Source: Candidatus Leptofilum gracile | GTDB taxonomy: Bacteria > Chloroflexota > Anaerolineae > Promineifilales > Promineifilaceae | NCBI GenBank assembly: GCA_016713825.1 | Contig: JADJOJ010000011.1 | Location: 372,001-436,000 of the forward strand | Length of the DNA: 64,000 nucleotides | Direction: 5' to 3' | Part shown: positions 45,165 to 54,437 of the stretch, in pieces | How the letters are laid out: each line of letters starts with the position of its first letter | Numbering within the stretch: position 1 is the stretch's first letter | The notes under the pieces: model-generated | The model's database searches: none | What the model saw: the letters and a program-made list of their open reading frames with translations, nothing else | Told to the model about the DNA's origin: nothing | Program-made: the position numbers and the translations under genes

Positions 45165-45241
45165 GAAGAGGTGAAGGGGTGAAGGGGTGAAGGGGTGATT
45201 TTTTCACCCGTTCACCCCTTCACCCGCTCACCCGCTCACCT
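45165..45241. repeat. GTGAAGGG minisatellite with inverted arm
   Basis: Tandem 9-bp GGTGAAGGG units (about 45167-45195) followed after TTTTTT by inverted CACCCGTTCACCCC and CCGCTCACCC units. Forms a long hairpin between leuA and ilvC. Confidence 0.8.
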
Positions 45242-45243
45242 TG

Positions 45244-46248
45244 TCATTCTATTTCGACTGCTTTCAAAAACGGCATCATCTTGCGCAGTTCTTTGCCGAC
45301 CTGCTCAATTTGGCTGCTGCGGGCTGCTTTGCGGCGATCGTTGAACCAGGGACGGCCGTTTACATTTTCATCAATCCACTGTTCAGCATAAGAGCCGCTG
45401 CGAATGTCTTGCAGCATCTCTTTCATCGCCTGGCGCGTCTCGTCGGTGATGATTTTGGGGCCGCCAGTGTAGTCGCCATGTTCGGCCGTGTCGCTGACGC
45501 TGTAGCGCATGTAGCTCAGGCCGCCCTGGTAAAACAGGTCCACAATCAGCTTCAGCTCGTGCAGGCATTCAAAGTAAGCGATTTCCGGCTGGTAACCCGC
45601 TTCCACCAGCGTGTTAAACCCGGCTTCCACCAGGGCAGACACGCCACCGCACAGCACCGCTTGCTCGCCAAACAGGTCCGTCTCGGTTTCTTCGGCAAAG
45701 GTGGTTTCAATCACCCCGGCGCGGGTGCAGCCGATGCCTTTGGCGTAGGCCAGGGCAAATGCTTTGGCGTTGCCGCTGGCGTCTTGCTCCACGGCCAGCA
45801 GGCCAGGGGTGCCTACGCCTTCCACATACACCTCGCGCACGCGGTGGCCGGGCGATTTGGGGGCGATCATGCTGACGTCCACATCTTTGGGCGGCACAAT
45901 TTGGCCAAAGCGAATGTTGAAGCCGTGGCCAAACATCAGCGTTTTGCCTGCCGTCAGGTTGGGGGCGATCGCTTCTTTGTAGATGGCGGCTTGCTTCGTA
46001 TCTGGCGTTAGCACCATGATGACATCGGCTTCGGCACAGGCAGCGGCCGTTTCCATCACTTTCAACCCATCGGCTTCTGCTTTGGCCCAGGAGGGGCTGC
46101 CTGCGTACAGCCCCACGCGCACGTCGGCACCGGAGTCCCGCAAGTTGAGCGAGTGGGCGTGCCCCTGGCTGCCGTAGCCGAGCACCGCAATTTTTTTGCC
46201 ATCGAGCAGAGTCAGGTCTGCGTCTTTGTCGTAATAAATGTTAGCCAA
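45244..46248 (-). CDS. ilvC: Ketol-acid reductoisomerase
   Basis: 334 residues, class I length. NAD(P)H-dependent isomeroreduction of acetolactate to dihydroxyisovalerate. Rossmann motif VLGYGSQGHAHSLNLRDSGADV; catalytic region APKSPGHRVREVYVEGVGTPGLLAVEQD; knotted C-terminal domain with ETDLFGEQAVLCGG and YFECLHELKLIVDLFYQGG. In transcription order it follows ilvN across a short AT-rich hairpin and precedes leuA. Confidence 0.97.
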   Translation of the reverse strand: MANIYYDKDADLTLLDGKKIAVLGYGSQGHAHSLNLRDSGADVRVGLYAGSPSWAKAEADGLKVMETAAACAEADVIMVLTPDTKQAAIYKEAIAPNLTAGKTLMFGHGFNIRFGQIVPPKDVDVSMIAPKSPGHRVREVYVEGVGTPGLLAVEQDASGNAKAFALAYAKGIGCTRAGVIETTFAEETETDLFGEQAVLCGGVSALVEAGFNTLVEAGYQPEIAYFECLHELKLIVDLFYQGGLSYMRYSVSDTAEHGDYTGGPKIITDETRQAMKEMLQDIRSGSYAEQWIDENVNGRPWFNDRRKAARSSQIEQVGKELRKMMPFLKAVEIE

Positions 46249-46273
46249 AATTCCTATCTCCCTTGTTTGATCA

Positions 46274-46336
46274 GTTACTCAATCGCCCAATTACTTAATT
46301 ATTGCCTGGTAATTGGGTAATTGAGTAATTGAGTAA
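46274..46336. repeat. AATTACTCAATTACCC hairpin between ilvN and ilvC
   Basis: TTACTCAATCGCCCAATTAC pairs with GTAATTGGGTAATTGAGTAA. The same AATTACCCAATTAC words recur at 38624-38655. AT-rich repeat family. Confidence 0.75.
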
Positions 46337-46891
46337 TTAATGATGTCCGTTTTGGTGGGTAGGAACGGCCGTATCCGTCCCTCCCATTTCCCGTTCTTGT
46401 AAACCACGCACCATGGCCACCCGGCCCGTGCGCACCATCTCTTCAATGCCAAAGCTTTGCAGCAGCTTGATCAGCGAATCCACCTGATCTTCCTTGCCCA
46501 CAATTTGGATGATGAGCGATTCCATATCCACATCCACAATGCTGGCCCGGTAAATGTCTACCAGCTGCATCACCTCGGCCCGCGTCTGGTTGTTGGCCTT
46601 CACCTTGATCAGCGCCAGTTCGCGCTTAACGGCGGGCAGGTGGGTCACATCCTCAATGTGGGTCACATTGATCAGCTTGTCTAGCTGGGTGGTCACCTGG
46701 CGCATGTCGCGGTCGGTACCATAAGCCACAAAGGTCATGCGGCTGATGCCCGGCGTCTCGCTGTGGCCCACAGCCAGGCTTTCAATGTTAAAGTTGCGGC
46801 GGCGGAACAGGCCAGCCACCCGGTTCAGGACGCCCGGTTTGTCTTCCATCCAGGCGTTAATGGTGTGTCGTTTCAATTGTGGCTCGCTCAT
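46337..46891 (-). CDS. ilvN: Acetolactate synthase small subunit
   Basis: 184 residues. Regulatory subunit with an N-terminal ACT domain (RHTINAWMEDKPGVLNRVAGLFRRRNFNIESLAVG) that senses branched-chain amino acids, and an ALS_ss C-terminal domain (ELALIKVKANNQTRAEVMQLVDIYRA). ATG 46891 lies 1 nt after the ilvB stop, with its RBS GGAGAG inside the ilvB end, so the two are coupled. The C-terminus is extended by about 15 residues, partly through an ACGGCCGT site (GTDTAVP). Confidence 0.96.
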   Translation of the reverse strand: MSEPQLKRHTINAWMEDKPGVLNRVAGLFRRRNFNIESLAVGHSETPGISRMTFVAYGTDRDMRQVTTQLDKLINVTHIEDVTHLPAVKRELALIKVKANNQTRAEVMQLVDIYRASIVDVDMESLIIQIVGKEDQVDSLIKLLQSFGIEEMVRTGRVAMVRGLQEREMGGTDTAVPTHQNGHH

Positions 46892-46892
46892 C

Positions 46893-48608
46893 TTACTCTC
46901 CTTGCGGGGTCATGCTGTTGGGGCGGCGAATCATATCGGCATTGCTCTTGCCCGGCGTGACCATTGGGTAAACATTGGTAAATTCTTCCACCTGGAAGTC
47001 CAGCAAGAACGGGCCATCGTATGCCTGAGCTTCCTTGATGGCCTCAGCTGCTTCCTCTTTGCTGGTAACTGCGCGGGCGGGGATGCCGTATGCTTCGGCA
47101 ATTTTTACAAAATCGGGGTTGAACAGGGGCGTACCGGCATGACGCTTGTTGTAGAACACATCTTGCCACTGGCGCACCATGCCCAGGTAGCCGTTGTTGA
47201 TGATCGCAATTTTGATCGGCAGCTTTTCTTGCACCACTGTGGATAGTTCGATCATGGTCATTTGGAAGCCACCGTCCCCGGCAACGACCCAAATCTCTTC
47301 GTCTGGCAACCCCATCTGGGCCCCGATGGCGGCGGGCAGTGCGTACCCCATCGTGCCTAAGCCACCAGAGGTGAGCAAGCTGCGCCGTTTGGTGTGATGG
47401 TAATATTGGGCTTCCCACATCTGGTGTTGGCCTACATCTGAAACCACGGTGGCATTGCCTTCGCCCGTAGAATGCCACAGGGCGCGCATCACGTAGGGGG
47501 CGATCAGCTCGTCTGTTTCCTGGGCCAAAATATCCCGGTCGCTGGTGTCGGCTTTCCACTCGGCAATTTGCTCCAGCCAGGTGGGATGCTCGTTTGGTTC
47601 GATCTGGGGCAGCAGGTTGCGCAGGGTGAGCAGGGCATCGCCAATGACGGGGGTGTCGATGGTGATGTTTTTGCCCATTTCCGCCGGGTCCAGGTCTACA
47701 TGGATGATTTTGGCGTTGGGGGCAAAGGTATCGAACGCCCCGGTGAGCCGGTCGTCCAGGCGAGCGCCGATGGCGAAGAGGACGTCGCACTCTTGCAGGG
47801 CATAGTTGCAGTACGCTTCACCGTGCATACCGCCCCAGCTAATGGAAAGTGGGTGGGTGGCCGGGAAGGTGCCAATGCCCAGCAGGCTGGTCGCCACGGG
47901 GATGTTGGCTTTTTCGGCCAGCTGGCGCAGTTCGGCTTCGGCTTTGGCAATAGAGACGCCTTGTCCGGCTACGATGACTGGCTTTTTGGCTTCGTTAATG
48001 AGGCGAGCGGCGCGGGAAACGGCCGCTTCTTCCGGCGCATTGATGTTGGGGTTGTAACCCGGCAAATTGACCGTTTCGGGATATTTGAAGGGCATGGACG
48101 CCTGCTGCACATCCTTGCACACATCAACTAAAACCGGGCCAGGGCGGCCGGTGCGGGCAATGTAAAATGCCTCTTTGATGGCGTCGGGCAAATCTTTGAT
48201 GTCGGTAATGAGGTAGTTGTGTTTGGTCACAGGCAGGCTCACCCCTTGCACATCTGCCTCCTGGAAGCCATCGCGCCCCAGCAGGGAGGTAGGCACCTGC
48301 CCGGTGATGGCCACGATGGGGGTGGAATCCATGTAGGCGGTGGCCAGGCCGGTGATCAGGTTGGTGGCACCAGGGCCGGAGGTGGCAATGCAGACGCCTA
48401 CTTTGCCAGTAGCGCGGGCGTAGCCATCGGCCATGTGTGAAGCGCCTTGCTCGTGGGTCACCAGGACATGGTGAATTGGATATTCATATTTGGCCAGGTC
48501 GTCGTAGGTGGGGAGGATGGCACCACCGGGCAGCCCAAACACGACTTCGACGCCTTCGTGCATGAGGCTTTCCCAAATGATTTGTCCGCCGGTTTTCATT
48601 TCGCTCAT
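46893..48608 (-). CDS. ilvB: Acetolactate synthase large subunit
   Basis: About 571 residues, complete ThDP enzyme joining two pyruvates (or pyruvate and 2-oxobutyrate). GLPGGAILPTYDDL and THEQGASHMADGYARATGKVG carry the catalytic Glu; the ThDP/Mg motif is GDGGFQMTMIEL...NNGYLGMVRQWQ. Start ATG 48608 with AAGGAGA; the frame from 48794 is rejected because it crosses a terminator. First gene of the ilvBNC-leuA group. A terminator hairpin 75-113 nt upstream suggests attenuation. Confidence 0.97.
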   Translation of the reverse strand: MSEMKTGGQIIWESLMHEGVEVVFGLPGGAILPTYDDLAKYEYPIHHVLVTHEQGASHMADGYARATGKVGVCIATSGPGATNLITGLATAYMDSTPIVAITGQVPTSLLGRDGFQEADVQGVSLPVTKHNYLITDIKDLPDAIKEAFYIARTGRPGPVLVDVCKDVQQASMPFKYPETVNLPGYNPNINAPEEAAVSRAARLINEAKKPVIVAGQGVSIAKAEAELRQLAEKANIPVATSLLGIGTFPATHPLSISWGGMHGEAYCNYALQECDVLFAIGARLDDRLTGAFDTFAPNAKIIHVDLDPAEMGKNITIDTPVIGDALLTLRNLLPQIEPNEHPTWLEQIAEWKADTSDRDILAQETDELIAPYVMRALWHSTGEGNATVVSDVGQHQMWEAQYYHHTKRRSLLTSGGLGTMGYALPAAIGAQMGLPDEEIWVVAGDGGFQMTMIELSTVVQEKLPIKIAIINNGYLGMVRQWQDVFYNKRHAGTPLFNPDFVKIAEAYGIPARAVTSKEEAAEAIKEAQAYDGPFLLDFQVEEFTNVYPMVTPGKSNADMIRRPNSMTPQGE

Positions 48609-48682
48609 AAAATCTTCTCCTTGGGAGCTGAGTGGTTTGTGGCCCAACTCTCTTTTAACAAATCCTCTTATTGTGTTTGCCA

Positions 48683-48721
48683 AATAAAAAGGCAGCAAAC
48701 AGATGATGCCTGTTTGCTGCC
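48683..48721 (-). terminator. Terminator hairpin in the ilvB leader (candidate attenuator)
   Basis: On the minus strand GGCAGCAAACA (48721-48711) pairs with TGTTTGCTGCC (48701-48691), followed by TTTTTATT. It lies 75 nt before the ilvB start. An 11-bp perfect stem with a T-run in front of an amino-acid operon fits attenuation; no T-box GGTGGNACCGCG element or Leu/Ile/Val-rich leader peptide was found. Confidence 0.65.
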
Positions 48722-48856
48722 TGGGTAGACGCGCTGGTGGGCGGGTTGGATTGCTGGCGGCAGGAGGTTGTGGTGGAAACGGCCGTTTCCCCATAAGTTT
48801 GCATCTGTTTGTGCTGATTTGAACTGTTCATGCCGACAACCAACCTTGAAAATTCC

Positions 48857-48885
48857 AAAAAAAAAGCCGCCCTGCTGGGCGGCTT
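48857..48885 (-). terminator. Intrinsic terminator
   Basis: On the minus strand AAGCCGCCC-AGCA-GGGCGGCTT followed by TTTTTTT. It may end transcripts coming from the PucR side, isolating the ilvB leader. Confidence 0.85.
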
Positions 48886-49189
48886 GGTGTTATCCAAATA
48901 GAGTTTTCACTCTTACTCCTTACCCAACAGACATTGATTCCTTATTAACGACAATAATAAGGACCAGGCTAAGAAGGATAAGGCTGATAATGATGTGAAA
49001 GAGTGCAAACATATTATTTTTCGCTGATTTGTAATATATCAGGAGTGTACTCGCTATGGCTTGTTCCGCCAATGACAAATCGCCAAAAGAAATAGGGTGC
49101 TTCTTGTGCAATTTGTACAGTTTGGCCTTGCAACAGTGGCGGATTATACCGAACTGAAGCCGGTTCGCAAGTTTTACGGGCCGTATAAA
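48886..49189. other. Gene-free interval
   Basis: AT-rich. No reading frame with family resemblance or RBS was found on either strand. On the minus strand it could hold the ilvB promoter, but no convincing -35/-10 pair was identified. Confidence 0.5.
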
Positions 49190-49282
49190 CACCAAGGCGG
49201 AAAATGCCTAAACATTTTCCGCCTTGATTCCCACTATTTCCCACTGAACCGCGCATTTCAGCACAAGTCTCTAGGAGTATAC
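49190..49282. repeat. 93-bp repeat with covarying hairpin, copy 1
   Basis: Begins caccAAGGCGGAAAATG-CCTAAA-CATTTTCCGCCTT, a 13-bp stem, followed by about 60 bp identical to copy 2 (gattcccactatttcccact...ctaggagtatac). The stem differs from copy 2 only by paired changes. Confidence 0.85.
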
Positions 49283-49398
49283 AAAATTACCTGGGTGGGC
49301 TCTACGGGCATTTTTCACAAAATAACGAGGCGTTTATTTGTGCCATTTTGCACAAAAAGGGATGATGGGTGTTTGGCAGGGGAAATTTTGCCTGGAAA

Positions 49399-49491
49399 CA
49401 CCAAGGCGGAAAGCGCCTAAACGCTTTCCGCCTTGATTCCCACTATTTCCCACTGAACCGCGCATTTCAGCACAAGTCTCTAGGAGTATAC
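49399..49491. repeat. 93-bp repeat with covarying hairpin, copy 2
   Basis: Stem reads AAGGCGGAAAGCG-CCTAAA-CGCTTTCCGCCTT. Relative to copy 1, AATG/CATT became AGCG/CGCT, so pairing is preserved. Located 209 bp from copy 1 in the same orientation. Confidence 0.85.
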
Positions 49492-49628
49492 GGGATTGAT
49501 TGTGTCATTTCTACGGTTATTATGGCTAAAATCGTCGCGGGTCCGTTTGTAAAATTTGTACAGTTTGCCCGGCTACCTCTGGGGAACGGCCGTACTGACC
49601 ACTGCTTGCTGAATACTGCTTACGGAAA

Positions 49629-51266
49629 TTACGGCCGTAACTGCCACAACTTCAACGACAAATGCAGCGCCAACCGCATGTTCGACTGGTTCAGGTCGTG
49701 CCCCGTCAGTTCCTGAATGCGCTCCAGCCGGTAAAGCAAGGTGTTGCGGTGAATGAAGAGGGATTCGGCCGTTTGGCTAATATTGCCATGATGTTCAAAA
49801 TAAGCATCCATTGTTTTCACCAGGCTGCTGTTGTGCTGCTCATCATACGCCACCAATGGCCCAATCACTTGCTCTGTAAAATTGCGCACCGTGGGATTTT
49901 CTTCCAACTGCACCAACAACTGGTACACGCCCAAACTGCTAAACTGCACCACATGCTTTATTTGCAGCCGTTCCGCCAGCTGCATTGCTTGCAGCGCCTC
50001 ATCATACACCTCTGGCCATTCAGCCAACGTTGGCGCGGGGCCGCTCATGCCTGCTACCAAAACGCCATCTGGGTACTCTGTTTTGACTTGTTCTTCAATA
50101 CGACGACCCAGCTCATGAGCTGTTTCCATATCTTCCGCATGCTTTAGCTGCTGGAACACACAAACGTGCTTGTCGCCATACACATGCACCAGTGCCGAGC
50201 GGCTGTGATTATTCAATACCCAGTGCACCGTTGTTTCCAGACGTCGTAACGAATAGGCAGGCTGGTCCGCCCACTTCAGGGCAATGACAGCATGCGGCTG
50301 GTTTGTATTGTGGTCCAGGCGACCTTCCAGCCGTTCAATTTCTTTGCGCGGCATTGTGCCTGCCAGCAGCCCTTCCAAAAAGTTGCCCCGCAGCGCCTTT
50401 TTGGCCTCGCTAATCGCTTTGGCTTTGGCCATCTCCAGGGCGCAGGCAGCTGCGCCGTGTTCTACAGCCAGTTTGTCTAGCAAATCTAGCTGGTCGGCCG
50501 GGCCAATAACCGAAAGATACCCCCGTGCCCGGTCGCCAGAAATGATAGGGCTAACCAAACGCCCCACATTTTCGATGGGGAGGAACTGCTGCCAATGACT
50601 TTGGCGCGCATGGGCCGCGGCTTTGCGGTTGCGCAGCACAGGCGGTAGCTCATCTCGTTGTTGCAGCATTTCCCGTAAAGGTTCCAGGGCAATTTCATTG
50701 TTTTGCGGAATGGCGATAGCCTGAATTTCCATGCGCTTGTCTTGCACCACCACAATTTTGCCCGTAAGTTTGGCAATGAGATCGGTCATGGCATTCAGTC
50801 CCTGATCTTCGCGGGACATTTCTGACAGGGTGCGGTAGAGCTGCATGCCGCGCTCGCTAGTAGCCGACTGCCGATCAACCAGCAGGGCCGCCACAGCGCG
50901 GTTGATCTCTCGCACCGAGCTGTTTTCTGGCAAGACGAGCAAATGGGTGTTGAGCTTGTTCGCCTGTTCACCCACTTCGTCGGAAACGGGGTGGAAAAGC
51001 AGCAGCCCTGCCACATTGATTTCGGCCAGCAGCGCCAGCTTTTGTTTTAATGCGGCTTCGTTGATTTTGGCTTGCAAGTTAGGTGGGACGATAACCAGAT
51101 CATTTAGCTGCACCTGGTCTTCTACACCATCCCAACTGGTGAGTAAGACAACCCACTCAACGGTACGGCGGGCTTGTTCTGCGCCACCCATGGCGGTGGT
51201 GTTTAGCGGTAGAGCCAGGCGAAGTAAATCGCTAATTGTTATTTGATCTAAGGATTGTTCATTCAT
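49629..51266 (-). CDS. PucR-family transcriptional regulator
   Basis: 545 residues. The N-terminal PucR-type domain (about 5-125, ITISDLLRLALPL...) is followed by a central GAF/CdaR-like region (about 160-290, ALEPLREMLQQRDELPP). The C-terminal PucR helix-turn-helix (about 475-540) has YFEHHGNISQTAESLFIHRNTLLYRLERIQELTG. Such proteins regulate purine or amino-acid catabolism in response to metabolites. The start overlaps the hybrid kinase stop by 4 bp, so the output may be tied to that kinase (inference). Confidence 0.93.
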   Translation of the reverse strand: MNEQSLDQITISDLLRLALPLNTTAMGGAEQARRTVEWVVLLTSWDGVEDQVQLNDLVIVPPNLQAKINEAALKQKLALLAEINVAGLLLFHPVSDEVGEQANKLNTHLLVLPENSSVREINRAVAALLVDRQSATSERGMQLYRTLSEMSREDQGLNAMTDLIAKLTGKIVVVQDKRMEIQAIAIPQNNEIALEPLREMLQQRDELPPVLRNRKAAAHARQSHWQQFLPIENVGRLVSPIISGDRARGYLSVIGPADQLDLLDKLAVEHGAAACALEMAKAKAISEAKKALRGNFLEGLLAGTMPRKEIERLEGRLDHNTNQPHAVIALKWADQPAYSLRRLETTVHWVLNNHSRSALVHVYGDKHVCVFQQLKHAEDMETAHELGRRIEEQVKTEYPDGVLVAGMSGPAPTLAEWPEVYDEALQAMQLAERLQIKHVVQFSSLGVYQLLVQLEENPTVRNFTEQVIGPLVAYDEQHNSSLVKTMDAYFEHHGNISQTAESLFIHRNTLLYRLERIQELTGHDLNQSNMRLALHLSLKLWQLRP

Positions 51267-53341
51267 GCTTTTGAATTGCCATTTCCATTAACTGGAAGCC
51301 GGATGATGAAGGTGGTGCCTTCATCTCTGGCGCTAACCACGTTAATTTCACCGCCGTGTTGTTCGATGATGCGGTGGGTGGTGGCTAGCCCCAGCCCGGT
51401 TCCCTTGCCAGGGTCTTTTGTGGTGTAAAAAGGCTCGAAGATGTGGGCCAGTTCGGCCTGAGACATCCCTTTGCCGTTGTCCTGGACGATGATTTGCACA
51501 TGGTCTTTTTCGCCATCTAGCCGGGTGGTGATGGCGATTTGACGATGACGTGGCATTTGGTGGACAGCATCCCGGGCATTGACGATGAGGTTGAGCCAGA
51601 CACTTTTGAGGTGTTCCCAACTGGCGACAATGGGGGGGAGGTCATCGGCCATGTATTGGATGACTTCGGCATCGGCTGTGTTGAGCTGATACCGTACCAG
51701 GTCCAGGGTTTGCCGAATAGAATGGTTGACATCACCTTCGGTAAGGGTGTAATGCTCTTGCCGGGCAAAATCTAGCAGGCCGCGTACCACTTTGGTGGCG
51801 CGGTCTCCGGCGCGGGCAATGAGATCAACTGCTTCAAAATTGTCATCTTCTGGGGGGATGAACATTTTGAGCATTTCGGCATTGGCGTTAATGGCGGTAA
51901 GTGGGTTGTTTATTTCGTGGGCAACGCCAGCGGCGAGTTGGCCGATGGCGGCGAGTTTGCCTGCTTGCAGGAGTGAACTTTCCAGGCGGCGCTCCTCGGT
52001 TCTGTCTTGCCAGAGGATGACGGCGCGGGCGGAGCTGGCTTGTTTGCTGGGGATGGGGTAGGCGTTGACATCCCATTCGCGGGGGAGATGGTCTTCCCCT
52101 TTCCAGTTAATGGTCCAGCGTTGAGCCTGTTTGTGGGCCAGGGTTTTGGCGGCCAGGCAATGATCGCAGGGTTGGCTGCGCTTGAAGAAGGTTTGGTAAC
52201 AAATTTTGTTGACCAGGTGTTCGGGGACGGTATCCAGTTCGTCGGCTTTGCTTTTGTTGATGCCCACCAGGAGCCAGTCGTCATTGATGGTGTAGATGGG
52301 GTGGGGGATGCCGTCGATGAGTGCCTGGAGGGTGTTGCGGCTTTCTAGCATTTCTTGCTGGCGTTGGCGGATGCGGGTGAAGAGCCAGGCGTTTTCGATG
52401 GCTTCGCTGATGGAGCTGGCGAGTGAGGCGAAGAGGTCGAGATCGACGTCGGTGAACTGGTCGTCGGTTTTGTTGAAGGCGTTGATGAGGCCAACGGGAC
52501 GGCCGCGCACCACGAGTGGGGCGGCGATGAGGGTGGTGACGTGGAAGTTGGGCGGGGCGTCGATTTCGGGTTGGAAACGGCCGTCTTCCTGCGGATTATT
52601 TAGCACTACGGCCGTTTGCTCCTGAAACGCACTGCCAAAAATGCCGCTGCCAACGGGGATGGTGGGAACGGCCGTTACCGGCAGTGGGCCGCCGCGCCCG
52701 TGCAAATTTTGGTACCGCAATTGCATCCCACCCTCTACCATCAGCACCCCGGCCAGCTCCACACCCAGCAGTTGATCTACACCCTTCACAGCTTCTGCCA
52801 ATACTTCGTTGAACTCCAGCGTAGCTGCCACTGTTTGGCCGATGCGGTTGAGCGAGGCAAGCTGCTGGCTTTGCCGCTGCAGCTGTTTTTCTAGCTGCTG
52901 CGTGCGCAAAATGGTGTTAACCCGCGCCAGCAATTCTTGGGGCCGGTATGGTTTGGTGATGTAATCATCGGCCCCGGCGGTGAGCGCTTCTACTTTTTCG
53001 CTGCTGCCCGCAGCGGCCGTCAGCAGCACCACGCGCGTGTAGCGCAGCGTTTCGTGGTCACGAATCCAGTTGAGTACGTCTAGACCAGAGAGGTTGGGCA
53101 TGCGCATGTCGAGCAAAACGAGGTCGATTTCGGTGGTCTCATCCGCCACGGTCGCCTGCAAAAAGTCAATCGCCTCCTGCCCGTCGGGCACGGCCGAAAC
53201 CAGGAAGTTGGCTTTTTTCATTAAGAAATCAGCCAGGGACTCCGCAATTTCCGGTTCGTCATCGACGATCAGGATATGAGACTGCTTTTGCATTTGCGTG
53301 GGGATGGTAACGGCCGTTTTCACCCCATTTTGTTCCGACAC
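51263..53341 (-). CDS. Hybrid receiver-GAF-PAS histidine kinase
   Basis: 692 residues, no membrane helix. Receiver (about 22-145: ILIVDDEPEIAESL, LVLLDMRMPNLSGLDVL, DDYITKPYRP), coiled linker, GAF (about 185-330), PAS-like (about 345-455, with CxxC-type SQPCDHCLAAKTL), HisKA (GVAHEINNPLTAINANAEML) and HATPase (NLIVNARDAVHQ, DNGKGMSQAELAHIFEPFYTTK, GTGLGLATTHRIIEQHGGEI). A cytoplasmic sensor that itself receives phosphate. Cotranscribed between the response regulator and the PucR gene. Confidence 0.95.
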   Translation of the reverse strand: MSEQNGVKTAVTIPTQMQKQSHILIVDDEPEIAESLADFLMKKANFLVSAVPDGQEAIDFLQATVADETTEIDLVLLDMRMPNLSGLDVLNWIRDHETLRYTRVVLLTAAAGSSEKVEALTAGADDYITKPYRPQELLARVNTILRTQQLEKQLQRQSQQLASLNRIGQTVAATLEFNEVLAEAVKGVDQLLGVELAGVLMVEGGMQLRYQNLHGRGGPLPVTAVPTIPVGSGIFGSAFQEQTAVVLNNPQEDGRFQPEIDAPPNFHVTTLIAAPLVVRGRPVGLINAFNKTDDQFTDVDLDLFASLASSISEAIENAWLFTRIRQRQQEMLESRNTLQALIDGIPHPIYTINDDWLLVGINKSKADELDTVPEHLVNKICYQTFFKRSQPCDHCLAAKTLAHKQAQRWTINWKGEDHLPREWDVNAYPIPSKQASSARAVILWQDRTEERRLESSLLQAGKLAAIGQLAAGVAHEINNPLTAINANAEMLKMFIPPEDDNFEAVDLIARAGDRATKVVRGLLDFARQEHYTLTEGDVNHSIRQTLDLVRYQLNTADAEVIQYMADDLPPIVASWEHLKSVWLNLIVNARDAVHQMPRHRQIAITTRLDGEKDHVQIIVQDNGKGMSQAELAHIFEPFYTTKDPGKGTGLGLATTHRIIEQHGGEINVVSARDEGTTFIIRLPVNGNGNSKA

Positions 53342-53361
53342 TGCTTACCTCATTTCTCGCA

Positions 53362-54072
53362 CTACTGGTCTGGATTCGACGTAAAGGTGTACCCGTGCCC
53401 TTGAATGGTGCGAATATACTTGGGATCGCTGGGTACTGGCTCAATTTTCTCGCGCAGATTTTTGATATGGGCTCGCACCAGCTCCGGGCTGCCCGTATCG
53501 CGTGGGTAATCCCAAACATCTTGCAGCAGCTGCTGGCTGTTAAACACCTGATCGGCATTGCTCATCAAATGATATAGCAGATCAAATTGCACATTCGTTA
53601 ACAAAGCTGTGCCGTTAGGCGTTGTCACCTTAAAGCTGCGGCAGTCCAACACAACCTGCCCGGCAATTACCTCCGCTGGTTTTTCTTCTTTTACATTTTT
53701 AGGTACAACCCGGCGTAAAATTGCCCGAACCCGCAGCTGAAGCTCTTCCATATTAAAAGGCTTACTCAAATAATCATCTGCCCCCGCACGAAAACCTTCG
53801 ATCTTGTCTTCATCTTTGGCTTTGGCAGTTAAAAAGAGTACAGGCAAATCTTGCAGCAACGGATCTCCCCGAATCTGCCGACACACCTGGTAGCCATCTG
53901 CTCCAGGCATCATAATATCCAATATGAACAGGTCCGGTTGATGACGACGTGCCAACTGCAACCCTTCTGTGCCGCTGTTTGATACCATAACGTGGTAACC
54001 ATACAGTTTCAAAGCACGCTGCAAGGTACGGGAAACCAGTTCATCATCATCAATAACAAGAATGGTGGCCAT
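53362..54072 (-). CDS. Response regulator, OmpR/PhoB family
   Basis: 236 residues. Receiver with VIDDDELVSRTL, phospho-Asp in PDLFILDIMMPGADGYQV, and DDYLSKPFNMEEL. Winged-helix output domain (VQFDLLYHLMSNADQVFNSQQLLQDVWDY, IRTIQGHGYTF). First gene of the operon with the hybrid kinase (20 bp downstream) and the PucR regulator. Divergence from the pdh cluster is marked by a terminator at 54263. Confidence 0.95.
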   Translation of the reverse strand: MATILVIDDDELVSRTLQRALKLYGYHVMVSNSGTEGLQLARRHQPDLFILDIMMPGADGYQVCRQIRGDPLLQDLPVLFLTAKAKDEDKIEGFRAGADDYLSKPFNMEELQLRVRAILRRVVPKNVKEEKPAEVIAGQVVLDCRSFKVTTPNGTALLTNVQFDLLYHLMSNADQVFNSQQLLQDVWDYPRDTGSPELVRAHIKNLREKIEPVPSDPKYIRTIQGHGYTFTSNPDQ

Positions 54073-54262
54073 GTGTACTCCTCTGGCTGGGACGCAACAA
54101 AAATTTAAAGATCTGGTTCGTGTGCCGCGTCCTGACTATTATAAAAGATCATCTTATGTGAATCTGCCGCCGATAGTATAGCAGATTTTCGCCGGATGAT
54201 AGGTTGAAAAGCAGAATTGACACAAATGTAAATGCAAAACCTTTCAGGCTTTCTACCCAAAT

Positions 54263-54323
54263 AAAAAGCCCCTGAAATAAAAACAAATACCAGCGGCGGG
54301 CAGCTGTTTTACTCAGGGGCTTT
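54263..54323 (-). terminator. Intrinsic terminator of the pdh operon
   Basis: On the minus strand AAAGCCCCTGA pairs with TCAGGGGCTTT, followed by TTAT. It lies about 115 bp beyond the E2 stop and upstream of the response regulator gene. The loop is long (about 37 nt). Confidence 0.7.
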
Positions 54324-54437
54324 GCTAGTTAAATGAACACGCTATCCAAAACAGCCACAGGGAAAAAAGAGCAGGTAGAGCGTTGTGGCCAACCTCAAAA
54401 ATCTCTGCCTACGCTGAGGCCAATCTTCGGATAGGTA

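Noticed and set aside
45165..45241. Tandem GGTGAAGGG units as a CRISPR array
   Set aside because: Units are 9 bp without spacers, and the second half is simply the inverted form; it is a minisatellite hairpin.
48655..48897. 80-residue frame as an ilvB leader peptide
   Set aside because: It has almost no Leu, Ile or Val codons at the hairpin, crosses a terminator and lacks an RBS.
49190..49491. 93-bp repeats as a CRISPR
   Set aside because: Only two copies, far too long, no cas genes and 116-bp intervening sequence.
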